Assembly (NCBI GenBank): GCA_016630905.1
Contig: WBMQ01000009.1
Coordinates: 1,116,001 to 1,180,000 of the forward strand
Direction of reading: 5' to 3'
Source: Capillidium heterosporum
Taxonomy: Eukaryota > Entomophthoromycota > Entomophthoromycetes > Entomophthorales > Capillidiaceae
Length of the DNA: 64,000 nt
Position 1 is the stretch's first letter. Every line of letters begins with the position of its first letter. Position numbers and translations under genes: made by a program. Positions 23,853 through 35,400 of the stretch are shown in pieces. Under the pieces are notes generated by a model. It was not told the DNA's origin and made no database searches. It worked only from the letters and a program-made list of their open reading frames with translations.

Positions 23853-24440
23853 GGAATCGTTTGCAGGATTAAAGTAAAAATAATTTGACTTTTTTACCAT
23901 GAGATCTGTTCTTTTGTTTTGTTAAGCTCTTTGGTAACATGTCTGTATAATTTTTGTCAAACTTGCTAATATAATTACATGCTATATGCTACTTTACTTC
24001 TCAATTACTGATTAATGGTTTTAAATATTCCTTAAATTCAATATAGAAAGATACTTTTGCTTTTTGATAAAAGTGCCCAAGTTCAACCAATAGTGATAAA
24101 GTCTGTTGAAGCAAATATAGTACAATTCAAGATATTGAAATGTCTATGCCTACCAATGCTTTCTCAGCAAAAGCAAGCCACTGTTGTTGGTATATGGGAT
24201 TCTACTAAACATTGAATTTATTCTACCTCAACCCAAATTTTACCTTGTACCATGATGCTTTGGGATATTTGGATCTAAATTAGAGGTAAACTTGGTAAAA
24301 CTAACATGTAAAATCCAATTCAATTTACCCAACCCAAATCTAAAACCTGCAACTATGACGTAATCCAACTTGCAAGTTTATCAATTTGAACAACTCCAAA
24401 CTACCCAAACCTAACTCAGCTCAACACAAACACAACTAAG
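23853..24440. other. intergenic region between ATP1 and VPS24
   Basis: AT-rich, no coding signal. It holds the ATP1 3' end and the VPS24 promoter. Confidence 0.5.
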
Positions 24441-25305
24441 ATGATAAAGAACCTCTTTTACAAACCTACCCCCGAAGAACTGTTTAAAAAATGGCGGTCC
24501 GACATTAGAGCCCAAGAGCGTAGCCTTAACCGTCAACTTATGAACATTGAAAAGGAGGAGAGTAAGGTAAAACAAGCTATCAAGCAGACCGCTAAGAGAA
24601 ATGACTTGAAATCTTGTAAAATCTTAGGCCAAAGAGGTGGTACAAGCTAGAAGGCATAAGCAGAGGCTACATACTTCTAAAGCCCAGTTGAACTCTATCT
24701 TACTGCAGTTGCAACATCAGACTGGTAAGTGTTTAATTTTTCCAGGCTTGGGTTTGTAATTGAGAAGCTGAATTGACTTTTCCTTTTTTGAAATTTAGCG
24801 TTGGCCAAGATGGCTGGTACCTTGAAGAAATCAACCGAAGTTATGAAGCTTGTTAACAGTTTGGTGAAATTGCCAGAGATTAACAAAGCTATGATGGAGC
24901 TGTCCAAGGAACTTACCAAGGTAAATAGAAACAGTACATATATATTTATATAGCTTATTAGAGCGGTATAATTGAAGAGATGATCGAAGATACGCTAGAA
25001 ACTCTAGATGATGAGGAGTTAGAAGAGGAAGCTGAAGGGGAAGTTAACGCCGTTTTGTTGGAGATGACCGATGGTAACCTATTTTTATAATTTGTAATAA
25101 TCGCCTAACCTTTTGTCATTGTAGGACTATTTGGTGAAGCTACCAAGGTTAAGGGGGATATACTAGATGTAAGAATTATACATATTATTATTTAGTTACA
25201 TTATTTTCTTTTTATCAATAGTTACCAGAGGTGGGACAGAGTGAAGTCAACGAAGCAGAAGAGTTGGAAGATATGCGGGCTCGTCTCTCCGCCCTAAAGT
25301 CCTAG
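24441..25305 (+). CDS. VPS24: ESCRT-III subunit Vps24/CHMP3, with one apparent +1 frameshift
   Basis: Vps24 co-polymerises with Snf7 and Vps2 on endosomes to bud and cut intralumenal vesicles. Exons: 24441-24724, 24799-24920, 24962-25073, 25125-25168, 25222-25305. It starts with the basic Snf7-type helix (PTPEELFKKWRSDIRAQERS, IEKEESKVKQAIKQ), then AGTLKKSTEVMKLVNSLVK, an acidic linker, LFGEATKVKG, and a C-terminal MIM1-like helix (EELEDMRARLSALKS) that would bind Vps4. The exons sum to 214 residues only if one extra G at 24627-24628 is ignored. The text then reads SCKILAKEVVQARRHKQRL, matching yeast Vps24; as sequenced the frame hits TAG at 24648-24650. The family call is firm. Confidence 0.88.
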
Positions 25306-25730
25306 CCATGCGAAATCTATTAAATAATTTTATAGTTTTGGAGGTTTACAGTTCTTTTTTAAATTTGAATATGGTGGCTTGGGTTTACAGGTAGGCGAAT
25401 TGGTAATTTGAAAGCGATTTCAACAACAAAATCTACATTTAGATGGCTTTAGCAATTGGTATCAAAAAGTGTAGACCGGCACTTGAATCTAAAAATGGAA
25501 CTTTATCAACAACCCCTAAACATAAGGATTCGAAAAGGTACAACCAAGCAGATGGTTATGTCTAGAACCAAACGTAGCAACTTGAATTGGTTAAACCATT
25601 GGCGAAAATCGTAGTACAGTCACCAACCCATAGCTTGGTAACCTGATTGAACTTCCTACTTTTACAGATGCAATGTTAGATCGGTAAACGCAAGTATTTT
25701 CTTAAACTAGTTTATATTAAAATCAAATTT
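25306..25730. other. intergenic region
   Basis: AT-rich; the right part (from about 25650) may already belong to the decayed VPS24 copy that follows. Confidence 0.4.
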
Positions 25731-25734
25731 GATT

Positions 25735-26075
25735 TTAGCAATATAATCGATACTTTGGACATGTATGTTAATTTTAGCATGCTGGTAAATGGGTTAGTCA
25801 GATAAATACATACTGATGGAGCTATGCAAGAGAGCTGTAAAGGTAATACAAGCTTTAAATGCTTTAACTATAGCTATTTATAGCGACACCATTAAAATAG
25901 CTTCAATAAGCTTACTATATGAAGCTGATGATGTCCTTTTGGAGATAGGTGATGGTAACTTATTTTAGCTTTTCAAGCTACGTATATCTGATTTGATTTT
26001 TAAATTTATTTGATGAGGCTGCTAAAGCTTATAGGCAACATATTTGGCTTGAACTCTATTTTATATATTTAGTTT
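25735..26075 (+). pseudogene. decayed tandem copy of the VPS24 3' half
   Basis: Short stretches align in order with VPS24 exons 2 to 4. Position 25812 (CTGATGGAGCTATGCAAG) matches the end of exon 2, including a following GTAAT donor. Position 25932 (GATGTCCTTTTGGAGATAG, then GATGGTAAC) matches the end of exon 3 and its donor. Position 26011 (TTTGATGAGGCTGCTAAAG) matches exon 4 (TTTGGTGAAGCTACCAAGG). Frames are broken and no ORF survives. It looks like an old tandem duplication of VPS24 or a CHMP relative, now neutral. Confidence 0.55.
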
Positions 26076-26401
26076 ACTGAAGGCTTGATAGATACGTGAG
26101 ATCTGCTATCCACCTATATTTTTATGCTTTTTATAAACAATTTTTACCTGCTTGGGCTCAACAGCCGCTAAAATCAAATTCCCTTGATAATGTTAATAAA
26201 GTAGAACAGAATAGGACGTAAAGTAGCTGAAATGTATTTCACCTTCCAACAACTCATTTAAGCCCAAATATAACTTCTCAACTTGAACTCCAATCTTATT
26301 TTAAAAAGACAAAGTGTTGGTAAATTTAAAATTTATTAATTACTGGGATAGCACCCATTTTTGAACTCTAATCATTGTTGTCTGTACATGAAATTTTACA
26401 A

Positions 26402-29400
26402 TCAGTAGTTATAGCCCTTACTCACCTTATCATAGCTGTCCTTGTCATCATCATCGTCCTCGTCGTACCTACGGAAAGTAGGCTTGGGCTTGGCGCTCGA
26501 ACTTTGCTTGGGTTTTGGTTTAGCTTTGATTGTGGACTTGGGTTTGTATTGACTGGGGCTGGGTTTGGTCGTTTTCTTGGGTTTAGATGTGGTCTTGACC
26601 TTGGGTTGGGTCTTAGGTTTGTTGGCAGTGTATGGTTGCTTGGAGGCCTGAGTCTTGGCTGGAGGTATATAGTCGACATTCTTGGGGGTAGGCTTGATCG
26701 TCGGTTTAGATTTATCTCCCTCCTTAGGCTGCTCCTGGTCTTTGGGGCCAGGGTCAATGTTGTTATGTTTGGGGACATCTACAGCTTTATCGTTACCGAC
26801 AACCTGTTTGGGGGTATCTTTAGGTATCGGCTTTGGTTTATCATTCTCTTCAGGGTTCTTGACTGGGGGTTTGACTGGAGGCTCCGGTTCAGTAAGTTTA
26901 GGCTTCTCAGTCGGCTTGACTTTACTTTCCTCCTTGGGGTTCTTGACTGGGGGTTCAACCACGGGCGCTGGTTCGGTGGGTTCGATCTTAGGGTTTGGTT
27001 TAGGGACATCAAAGGTCTGTTCGTTGCTAAAGAAGTCCGAGTCAGGAATATAGGCGAAGCTGATCAAGGGATTGTTTTCCGAAGAGCCTAAGTACTCGCC
27101 CCAGTCGAAGCCTTCATCTTTGTCCGAGGTTGTAGGCGTCAAAGTATCCTCATTGGAGCTGGGTTTATCAGCTGTAGGGGTTTCATCAGTTGTCTTGGGG
27201 CTAGGCTTGTCGACCTTTTCAACTGGGCAGTACACTTGACCTGATTCTGGGTCTATTAACATGGAGTCGCCAACCGGTTTCAGCTTAACCAGACATTGCT
27301 CCTTATTCCCGTCCGACTTGACATAGCTACCTTCGATGATAACCTCGTGTTCATCATCAACTCCTTTACACCTTGTTAATCCTGTAAGGTAGTCGCTATT
27401 TCCTCCCTCTTCACTCGGTTTAATGTAATCATCCAAGTTGCTTCCGGCTACCGGTAAGGCATTCTTCCGGGTTATACATCGCTTAACGAGTCCCTTGGCG
27501 TCAATACCTTTACCGTAGATTTTCAATGCTGCTTCGTTTGATTTACCAATACAGTACTTGAGCTGGGTTAGCTTATCGACAAAGCTCTTGTCTTCGGGTG
27601 TTGTTTGAGCAGGGTAGACCAAAGTATCACCGTAGATGAAACCACCCTTCAACTCGGAGCCATCGGGTCTCTTGATGCAGCTGGGCTTAGGTAAATTTTG
27701 CTGTGGGCAGTAGATCCTCCCAGTGACGGGGTCCATCACCATGGAATCGTTAATAGGTTTATACTTCGTTAGACACTGCTTCTTTCCACTCGATTCCTCC
27801 ACATAAGTGCCTTCTATCGTTATTTTAGCTTCGTTCTTGGCACCAATGCATAGTTTTATACCGGTAAGTGAGTCGGATTTTGGATCTTTATCATCGCTAG
27901 GCTTAGATTTGGAGCCTACCTTTTCAATACATTGGTCAGAGGATCCAAGTAAGGATTTATCGATGCCAACACCATAAACTTTCAACGGCTCTTCGTTCTT
28001 GGATCCTTTGCAGTAGCTTAGCTTAGTCAATGGGTCAACATAAGCTTCATCCTCCTTAGTGACTTTAGCTAGATAGCAGAGTTTATCACCTATCAATACA
28101 CCTCCCGGTAAACCATCTTCAGGTCGAGCAATACACTTCTCATCGGTTGAGTCCTTAGTTTCGATACAGTACTTCCTTCCAGTTATTGGATCGTAAATAT
28201 CCAATAGCTCTTCAACTTTCTGGTCCTTGGGAGCCTTACCGTTAAACTGGACAATACACTTCTTGACCTTCTGGCCCTTTAATGAACTAAAGCGATTCGT
28301 GACTACTGAGAGCTTGTAGGCATCTTTGCTCTTCCTACAATACTTAATACCAAGAATTGGATCTATGGTCGGGTCCTCATTTTTGTCTGATGCTAGGTAA
28401 GAACTTCCCTTGGGTTTGAGAATACAGATTTGATCGGGTTTGGTCGGGACTATCCTGTCATCATTGGGATTGTGGATGGATAGTACTACTTCGTTCACAC
28501 TTCCGTCACAGAAACTTATATCTGGCAATGGTTTACCGCTTTCCAAATTTTCTTTCACTGCTTTAAGAAGAGTAGTTCGAGGCTTGCATATCAACGGGAC
28601 CTCCACAGGTGGACGCTCCTTTCGCTTCCTACGACGCGTCTCTTCATCGTCCAGCACTCCGTAATCGTCGCATTCGTCTTCGGTCATATCTTCACCTTCA
28701 AATAGGAAGTCAAGATCCTCTTCGACTGAGTTGCCAGCTTCATCCGCGTAGGTATGTTTTAGATATTTTGGTTTCTTCTTCTGGCACTTGGTTGATTCGT
28801 TGGTGGTTTTAGATGGAGTCGGCGGAGTCGGTGTGAGGGGTTCAGATGGAATTGGACAAAGTATTTTACCGGAATTGGGATCAACTAACATTTCTTCACC
28901 AACCGGTCGGTACTTCAGCAGACAGTGGGTAACAGTACTGAATTCAGGCCCTTCGATGATAATTTCCTTTTCGTTGGCATCACCTTTACAAAGTTGTAAG
29001 CCTGTCAAATTATCGACATCCTCTTTACTTTTCTTAAGTTCCGAGCTACCACCGTTAGCTTTGCGAGTTATACATACGCCGCTTAAATCCTTGGTTTCAG
29101 CACCCTTTCCGTACAACTTTATACCCTTTGGATCACTATGGTCGCTACAATACTTGAATTTGGTAAGTTTATCGACGAAGGCCTTATCTTCTTCGGTTAC
29201 TAATGCTGGATACACTAGTTTATCGCCGTATATAAGTCCCCCTTTAAGTTCGGATACCTTGGGTCGCAATTCACAGGTTGGCTTCAGCTTCTCAGCTGGA
29301 ACTTCGTCGGTCTTGTTTGGTGGCTTTGGTTTGTCTGATGGAGTTTCGTCAATTTTACTTGGAGACTTTGGTTTATCTGATGAGGTCTCTTCAGTCTTAC

Positions 29401-32400
29401 TCGGAGGCTCGGGTTCCTTAGCTGGGCAAAGTATTCTGCCGGTATTAGGGTCAACTAACATATCGTCTCCAACTGGACTGTATTTCAACAGGCATCGGAC
29501 AGTGTCACCAGATTCTGGGCCTTCAATGACAATCTCCTTTTCATCAGCTTTTCCTTTACAAAGCTGTAGACCAGTTATACTGTCGACGTCTCCCCCACCC
29601 TTCTTAGGCTCTGGGTTATCACTGATGACTTTGTGAGTTATACAGACATTGGCCAGGTCCTTAGCTTCAGCACCTTTTCCATAAACTTTAATACCCTTTG
29701 GATCACCATGGTCGCTACAATACTTGAGTTTGGTAAGTTTATCGACGAAGGCCTTATCTTCTTCGGTTACTAATGCTGGATACACTAGTTTATCGCCGTA
29801 GATAAGTCCCCCTTTAAGTTCGGATACCTTGGGTCGCAATTCACAGGTTGGCTTCAGCTTCTCAGCTGGAACTTCGTCGGTCTTGTTTGGTGGCTTTGGT
29901 TTATCGGGTGAAGTTTCATTGGTTTTACTTGGAGGTCTTTGTTCCTTAGTTGAAGGCTCCGGTTCCTTAGCTGGACAGAGGATTTTACCAGTATCGGGAT
30001 CAACTAGCATCTCATCACCAGCTGGTCGATACTTCAACAGACAGTAGGTAGTATCATTCGATTCAGGACCTTCGATGATGATTTCCTTTTTGCTGATATC
30101 CCCTTTGCAAAGCTGTATACCAGTTAGGCTGTCGACATCTTCACTGCCTTTCTTGGATTCTGAATTACCACTACTGGCTTTACGTGATATACAGACGTTA
30201 ATTAGATCTTTGACTTCAGCGCCTTTACCGTACACTTTAACACCTCCCTTATCGTTATGATCGCGGCAGTATTTGAGCTTGGTAAGCTTATCGATGAAAT
30301 TCTTGTCTTCTTCAACTACTAATGCTGGATACACTAGTTTATCGCTGTAGGCAAGGCCACCTTTAAGTTCCGATACCTTGGGTCGTGATTCACAGGTAGG
30401 CTTCGGCCTATCAATTGGAATTTCGTCAGTCTTATTTGGAGTCTCGGATTCCTTAATTGGAGACTTTGGTTTATCAGAGGGAGTTTCGTCGGTTTTGCTT
30501 GAAGGCTCCGATTCCTTGTAGAGGCAAATAATTTTACCAGTATCAGGGTCCACTAGCATATCTTCCCCAATGGGTCGATACTTGAATAGGCACTGCTCAC
30601 TCTCTTCTAAAACTGGTCCTTCGATGACGATCTCCTTCTCATTGGGGTCTCCCTTGCATAGTATAAGTCCAGTTACCTCATCAACTCCAGCTTTACCATC
30701 AGCTGCACCTTTGTTGGAACTACTACTATCACCACTCAACTTTCGCGTCAAGCAAACTTCATTCAAATCTTTTACTTCGACGCCTTTACCATAGACTTTA
30801 AGACCGTTGACATCGCTGTGGCTACTGCAGTACTTGAGGTTAGTAAGCTCGTCAACGAAATTCTTATCGTCGTCGGTCACTAACGCTGGATACACAAGTT
30901 GATTACCGTAGACTAGACCACCTTTAAGTTCTGACACTTTAAGTTTAGCTTCACAAGTCGGCTTTGGCTTGTCAATTGGAGTTTTTTCACTAGTTGTCGG
31001 CTCCTCAGTCTTAACTCCTGAAGTTTTAGTATCCAATTTGTTTGAAGTTGCATCAGTTGATTTTTCAGAAGTCGGTTCTACCTTGGGCGGATTGACCATC
31101 GGACAGTAGATTCTTCCAGTCGTTAGATCCATCAGCATAGCATCGGTTGACGGCTTATACTTCACCAGACACTGTTTCTTTTTACCTGATACGCCGACGT
31201 AGTTGCCTTCAACCGTTATCTTAATTTCATCCTTGGCACCTATGCAGAATTTGATACCTGTAATCGAGTCCAATAAACTACTAACTTCCTGGGTAGGTTT
31301 CGAAGCATCACCATCGGAAAGCTTGGATTTATCAGCAACCCGTTCGATGCACAAATCGGTCAAGTCATATAGAGATCTGTTGGTACCTTTACCATATACC
31401 TTGAGCGGCTCTTCGTCCTTCGACCCTCGGCAGTAACTTAGCTTGGTCAATGGGTCGACGTAGGCTTCATCCTCCTTGGTAACTTTTGCGGGATATGATA
31501 TCTGGCCTCTGATCTCGACTCCACCTGGCAAGCCATCCTCGGGTCTTGCGATACACTTCTCTTCCACCGGTTTCTCGACCTTGGCACAGTACTTTCTTCC
31601 GGTTATAGGGTCATAGATGTCTATCAGCGCTTCAACTTTCTGTTCCTTGGGAGCCTTGTTATTGAATTTGACGATGCACTTTTGGATCTTCCTATCCTTG
31701 AATGAAGCCAGATCTTTACTAACTACCGATAACTTGTAGGCTTGTGAGCTTTCGCTGCAGTATTGAATCTCAAGAACTGGGTCAATGTTCGGACCTGTTG
31801 TCGCACCCTTTCCCCTATTCTCTGAAGTGTAGGAGCTCTTATTCGATCGAACTATGCATAAATCCTCGAGTTTCGCTGGAACAACTCGGTCATCATTAGG
31901 GTCGTGGATGGCTAAGACTACTTCATCGGAATTTCCTTTACAGTAAGATATTCCTGGCAGTGGATCGCTATCGTCTAAACTTACTTTACTTGACCCATCA
32001 TCACTCAGCCTTGGCTTACATCGTAGCTCTGGCTCATTTTTAACCTCTGAATCCTCGCACTCCTCTTCGGCACCACCGTCAAAGTCAAATAGGAACTCAA
32101 GGTCATCTTCGATTACCTGGCCGTTCAGATCGGTAAACGTGGGTTTGGGCTTCTTGGGTTTATTACACTTGGTCGGTTTGTTAATGCCTACGGGAATAGT
32201 CTTGGTAGGCTCGTCGGGAGTCGGGCAGAGGACCTGACCCGAAATTGGGTCAATTAGCATGCTGTCACCAACCGGTCGGTACTTTAGTAGACAATGCTCA
32301 CCTTCTAAAGTATCGGGTCCTTCTATAATTATCTCCTTTTCGTCGGCATCACCTTTGCATAGTGCGAGGCCTGTCAGGCTGTCAGTCTCCTTGTTTTCAC

Positions 32401-35400
32401 CATTTTCATTCTTCTTGGCCTCAGACTTGACATCTATTAACTTGCGCGTTATGCAGGTCTTGTTCAGATCTTTTGATATCGCGCCTCCACCGTATATTTT
32501 GATACCTTTTGGATCGTTGTGGTCGCTGCAATATTTGAGACCTGTTAGCTTGTCAACGAAATCCTTGTCTTCGTTGGTTACCAAAGCTGGGTACACTAGC
32601 TTGTCGTCGTAGATGAGGCCACCTTTAAGCTCGGATATCTTGGGTCTAGCTTGGCAGGTAGGTTTTGGTTTATCTTGTGAAGTCTCTTCTGTCTTGCTTG
32701 GAGGTTCGGGCTCCTTAATTGGACAAAGTATCTTACCAGTATCGGGATCAATTAACATGTCTTCCCCAACTGGTCGATACTTCAGTAAGCAGAGTACAAC
32801 GTCACCTGTTCTGGGGCCTTCGATGATGATTTCTTTTTCGTTAACGTCTCCTTTACAAAGCTGAAAACTGATCAGGCTATCGACATCCGCACCACCTTTC
32901 TTGAGTTCTTGGTTACCACCGTTGGATTTATGAGTTACGCAAATGTTAGCTAGATCCTTGGCCTCAATGCCCTTCCCGTAAACTTTGACGCCTCCTTTAT
33001 CGTTGTGGTCACTACAGTACTTGAGTTTGGTAAGTTTATCGACGAAAGTCTTATCATCATCGGTTACTAACGCTGGATACACTAGTTTATCATCGTAGAC
33101 AAGGCCACCTTTGAGCTCCGATACCTTGGGCTTAGATTCACAAATTGGTTTCGGTTTCTCGGGCTCTTTAATTGGGCAAAGTATTTTTCCGGTATCAGGG
33201 TCTACCAACATCTCTTCTCCAATCGATCGGTACTTCAATAAGCATTGTTCACCTTCAGAAGACTCCACCCCTTCTATGATAATTTCCTTTGCGTCTGCAT
33301 CTCCTTTACATAATGCTAGACCGGTCAGGCCATCGGCTTCCTTACTACTGTCCCCCTCATCTTTCTTGGCCTGTGAATTTTTGCTTGGCTTTCTAGTTAT
33401 ACAGACTTTACTCAGATCCTTCATTTCGATACCTGCTCCATAAACCTTCAAGCCCTTGGGATCGTTATGATCGCTGCAGTACTTGAGATTCGTAAGCTTG
33501 TCGACAAAATTTTTGTCCTCTTCGGTCACCAACGCCGGATAAACTACTTTGTCATTATAGACGAGACCACCCTTAAGTTCGGATACTTTAGGTTTAGCTT
33601 CACAAGTCGGTTTGGACTTTTCGGGTGGAGTCTCGTCAGTTTTATTTGGGACTTCTGGTTCTTTGTATGGGCAGTAGATTTGGCCGGTAGCAGGATCGAT
33701 GAGCATATCGTCTCCTATGGGTCTGTACTTCAATAGGCATAGTTCAGCTGATTTTACAGAGTTGGAGTCGGGTCCTTCTACAACAACTTCGATTTCATCG
33801 ACACCTTCTCTACATAGCGCAAGTCCAGTCAGATCGTCGGCCCCATCTTTCTTAAGCTTTGAACTATCCCCACTTACCTTTCGCGTTACACAGACCTTGC
33901 TCAAATCCTTAACTTCGACACCTTTGCCATACACCCTCACTCCCTTTAGATCACTGTGGTCACTACAGTACTTGAGGTTTGTAAATTTGTCTACAAAGGA
34001 CTTATCTTCATCGGTTACCAGAGCTGGATACATAAGCTTATCGCCGTAGGTAATACCTCCTTTGAGTTCTGATGCCTTGGGTCTGGATTGGCAGGTTGGC
34101 TTGGGCTTATCCGACGAAGATTCATCGACTTTGCTAGGAGGTTCGGACTCTTTAGTTGGGCAGATGATTTTTCCAGTTTCAGGGTCGATTAACATGTCTT
34201 CACCAACTGGTCGATACTTTAGCAAACATTGCTCGTCTTCGGTAGCTTCTTGTCCCTCGATAACGATTTCCTTCTCGTCAGCGTCTCCTTTACACAATGC
34301 AAGTCCGGTCAAACTATCAGCTTCTTTCTTACCATTAGCTTCGTCTTTATTGAAATTCGAATCTCTACTGGTAATCTTTCGAGTTATACAAACTTTGCTC
34401 AGATCCTTGGACCCTACACCTTTACCATAAACCTTGATGCCCTTTGGATCGTTGTTGATAGTACAGTACTTGAGATTGGTAAGCTTGTCAACATAGTCCT
34501 TGTCTTCATCGGTCACTAGTGCTGGATACACCAGTTTTTCGTTGTAGACAAGCCCACCCTTGAGTTCCGAGGCCTTAACTTTGACTTCGCAGGTCGGCTT
34601 TGGTCGCTGTGAGGTATTTTCTTCGGGTTTAGTTGGTTCCTCAGTCTTTACTCCCGACGTCTTGGGATCCGTCTTATCTGAGGTTGTATCAGTAGGCTTC
34701 TCTTTTGGTTCGCTACAGTACTTTCTTCCGGTTATTGGATCATAAACTTCTAGAAGTTCTTCGACTTTTTGACCCTTGGGAGCTTTGTTGTTGAATTGAA
34801 CGATACACTTCTCAATCTTCCGACCTTTAAACAAAGCTAGGTTTTTGGTGACTACCGAGAGCTTGTAGGCATCCTTACTTTTCCTACAGTATTTGATACC
34901 TAAGATGGGATCGATCGTTGGATCTACCACTTCATTTGCTTCTTGGAGTGACGCTTGGTACAGACTTTCCTTGGACCTAACTACACATATTTCTTCAAGT
35001 TTTGTTGGAACAGCTCTATCATCGTTGATATCGTGAATGGACAGTACTACTTCGTTCTCACCTCCTTTGCAGTAGTATATTTCTGGGAGTGGTTGGCTAC
35101 CTTCTAATCTTGCTTTATCTGCTTGGGAAAATGCTGTCTTAGGCTTACATATGATTGGGATCTCTATTAGCTTGGGCTCCTTCTTCTTTCGACGCTTGAT
35201 TTCTTCATCATCCTTTACTCCCGAATCATCGCACTCGTCCTCAGCAGTATCGTCGAATTCAAACAAAAAGTCGAGGTCTTCTTCGATTAGATTGCCGTCA
35301 ATGTCGGTGATGGTGTGTTTCGGGTACTTGGGCTCTTTCTTCTGGCACTTTGTTGGTTCTGAAGTTGGTTTGGGCTCCTCGCAGTATTTTACCCCGGTAT

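Noticed and set aside
22403-23900. Minus-strand ORFs of up to 240 codons opposite ATP1
   Set aside because: Antisense shadows caused by the strong C-ending codon bias of ATP1.
24619-24632. CTTAGGC in VPS24, the heptamer of the yeast Ty1 +1 frameshift
   Set aside because: The reading frame is TTA GGC, not CTT AGG C, so the slip seen here is not the Ty1 mechanism. Treated as coincidence.
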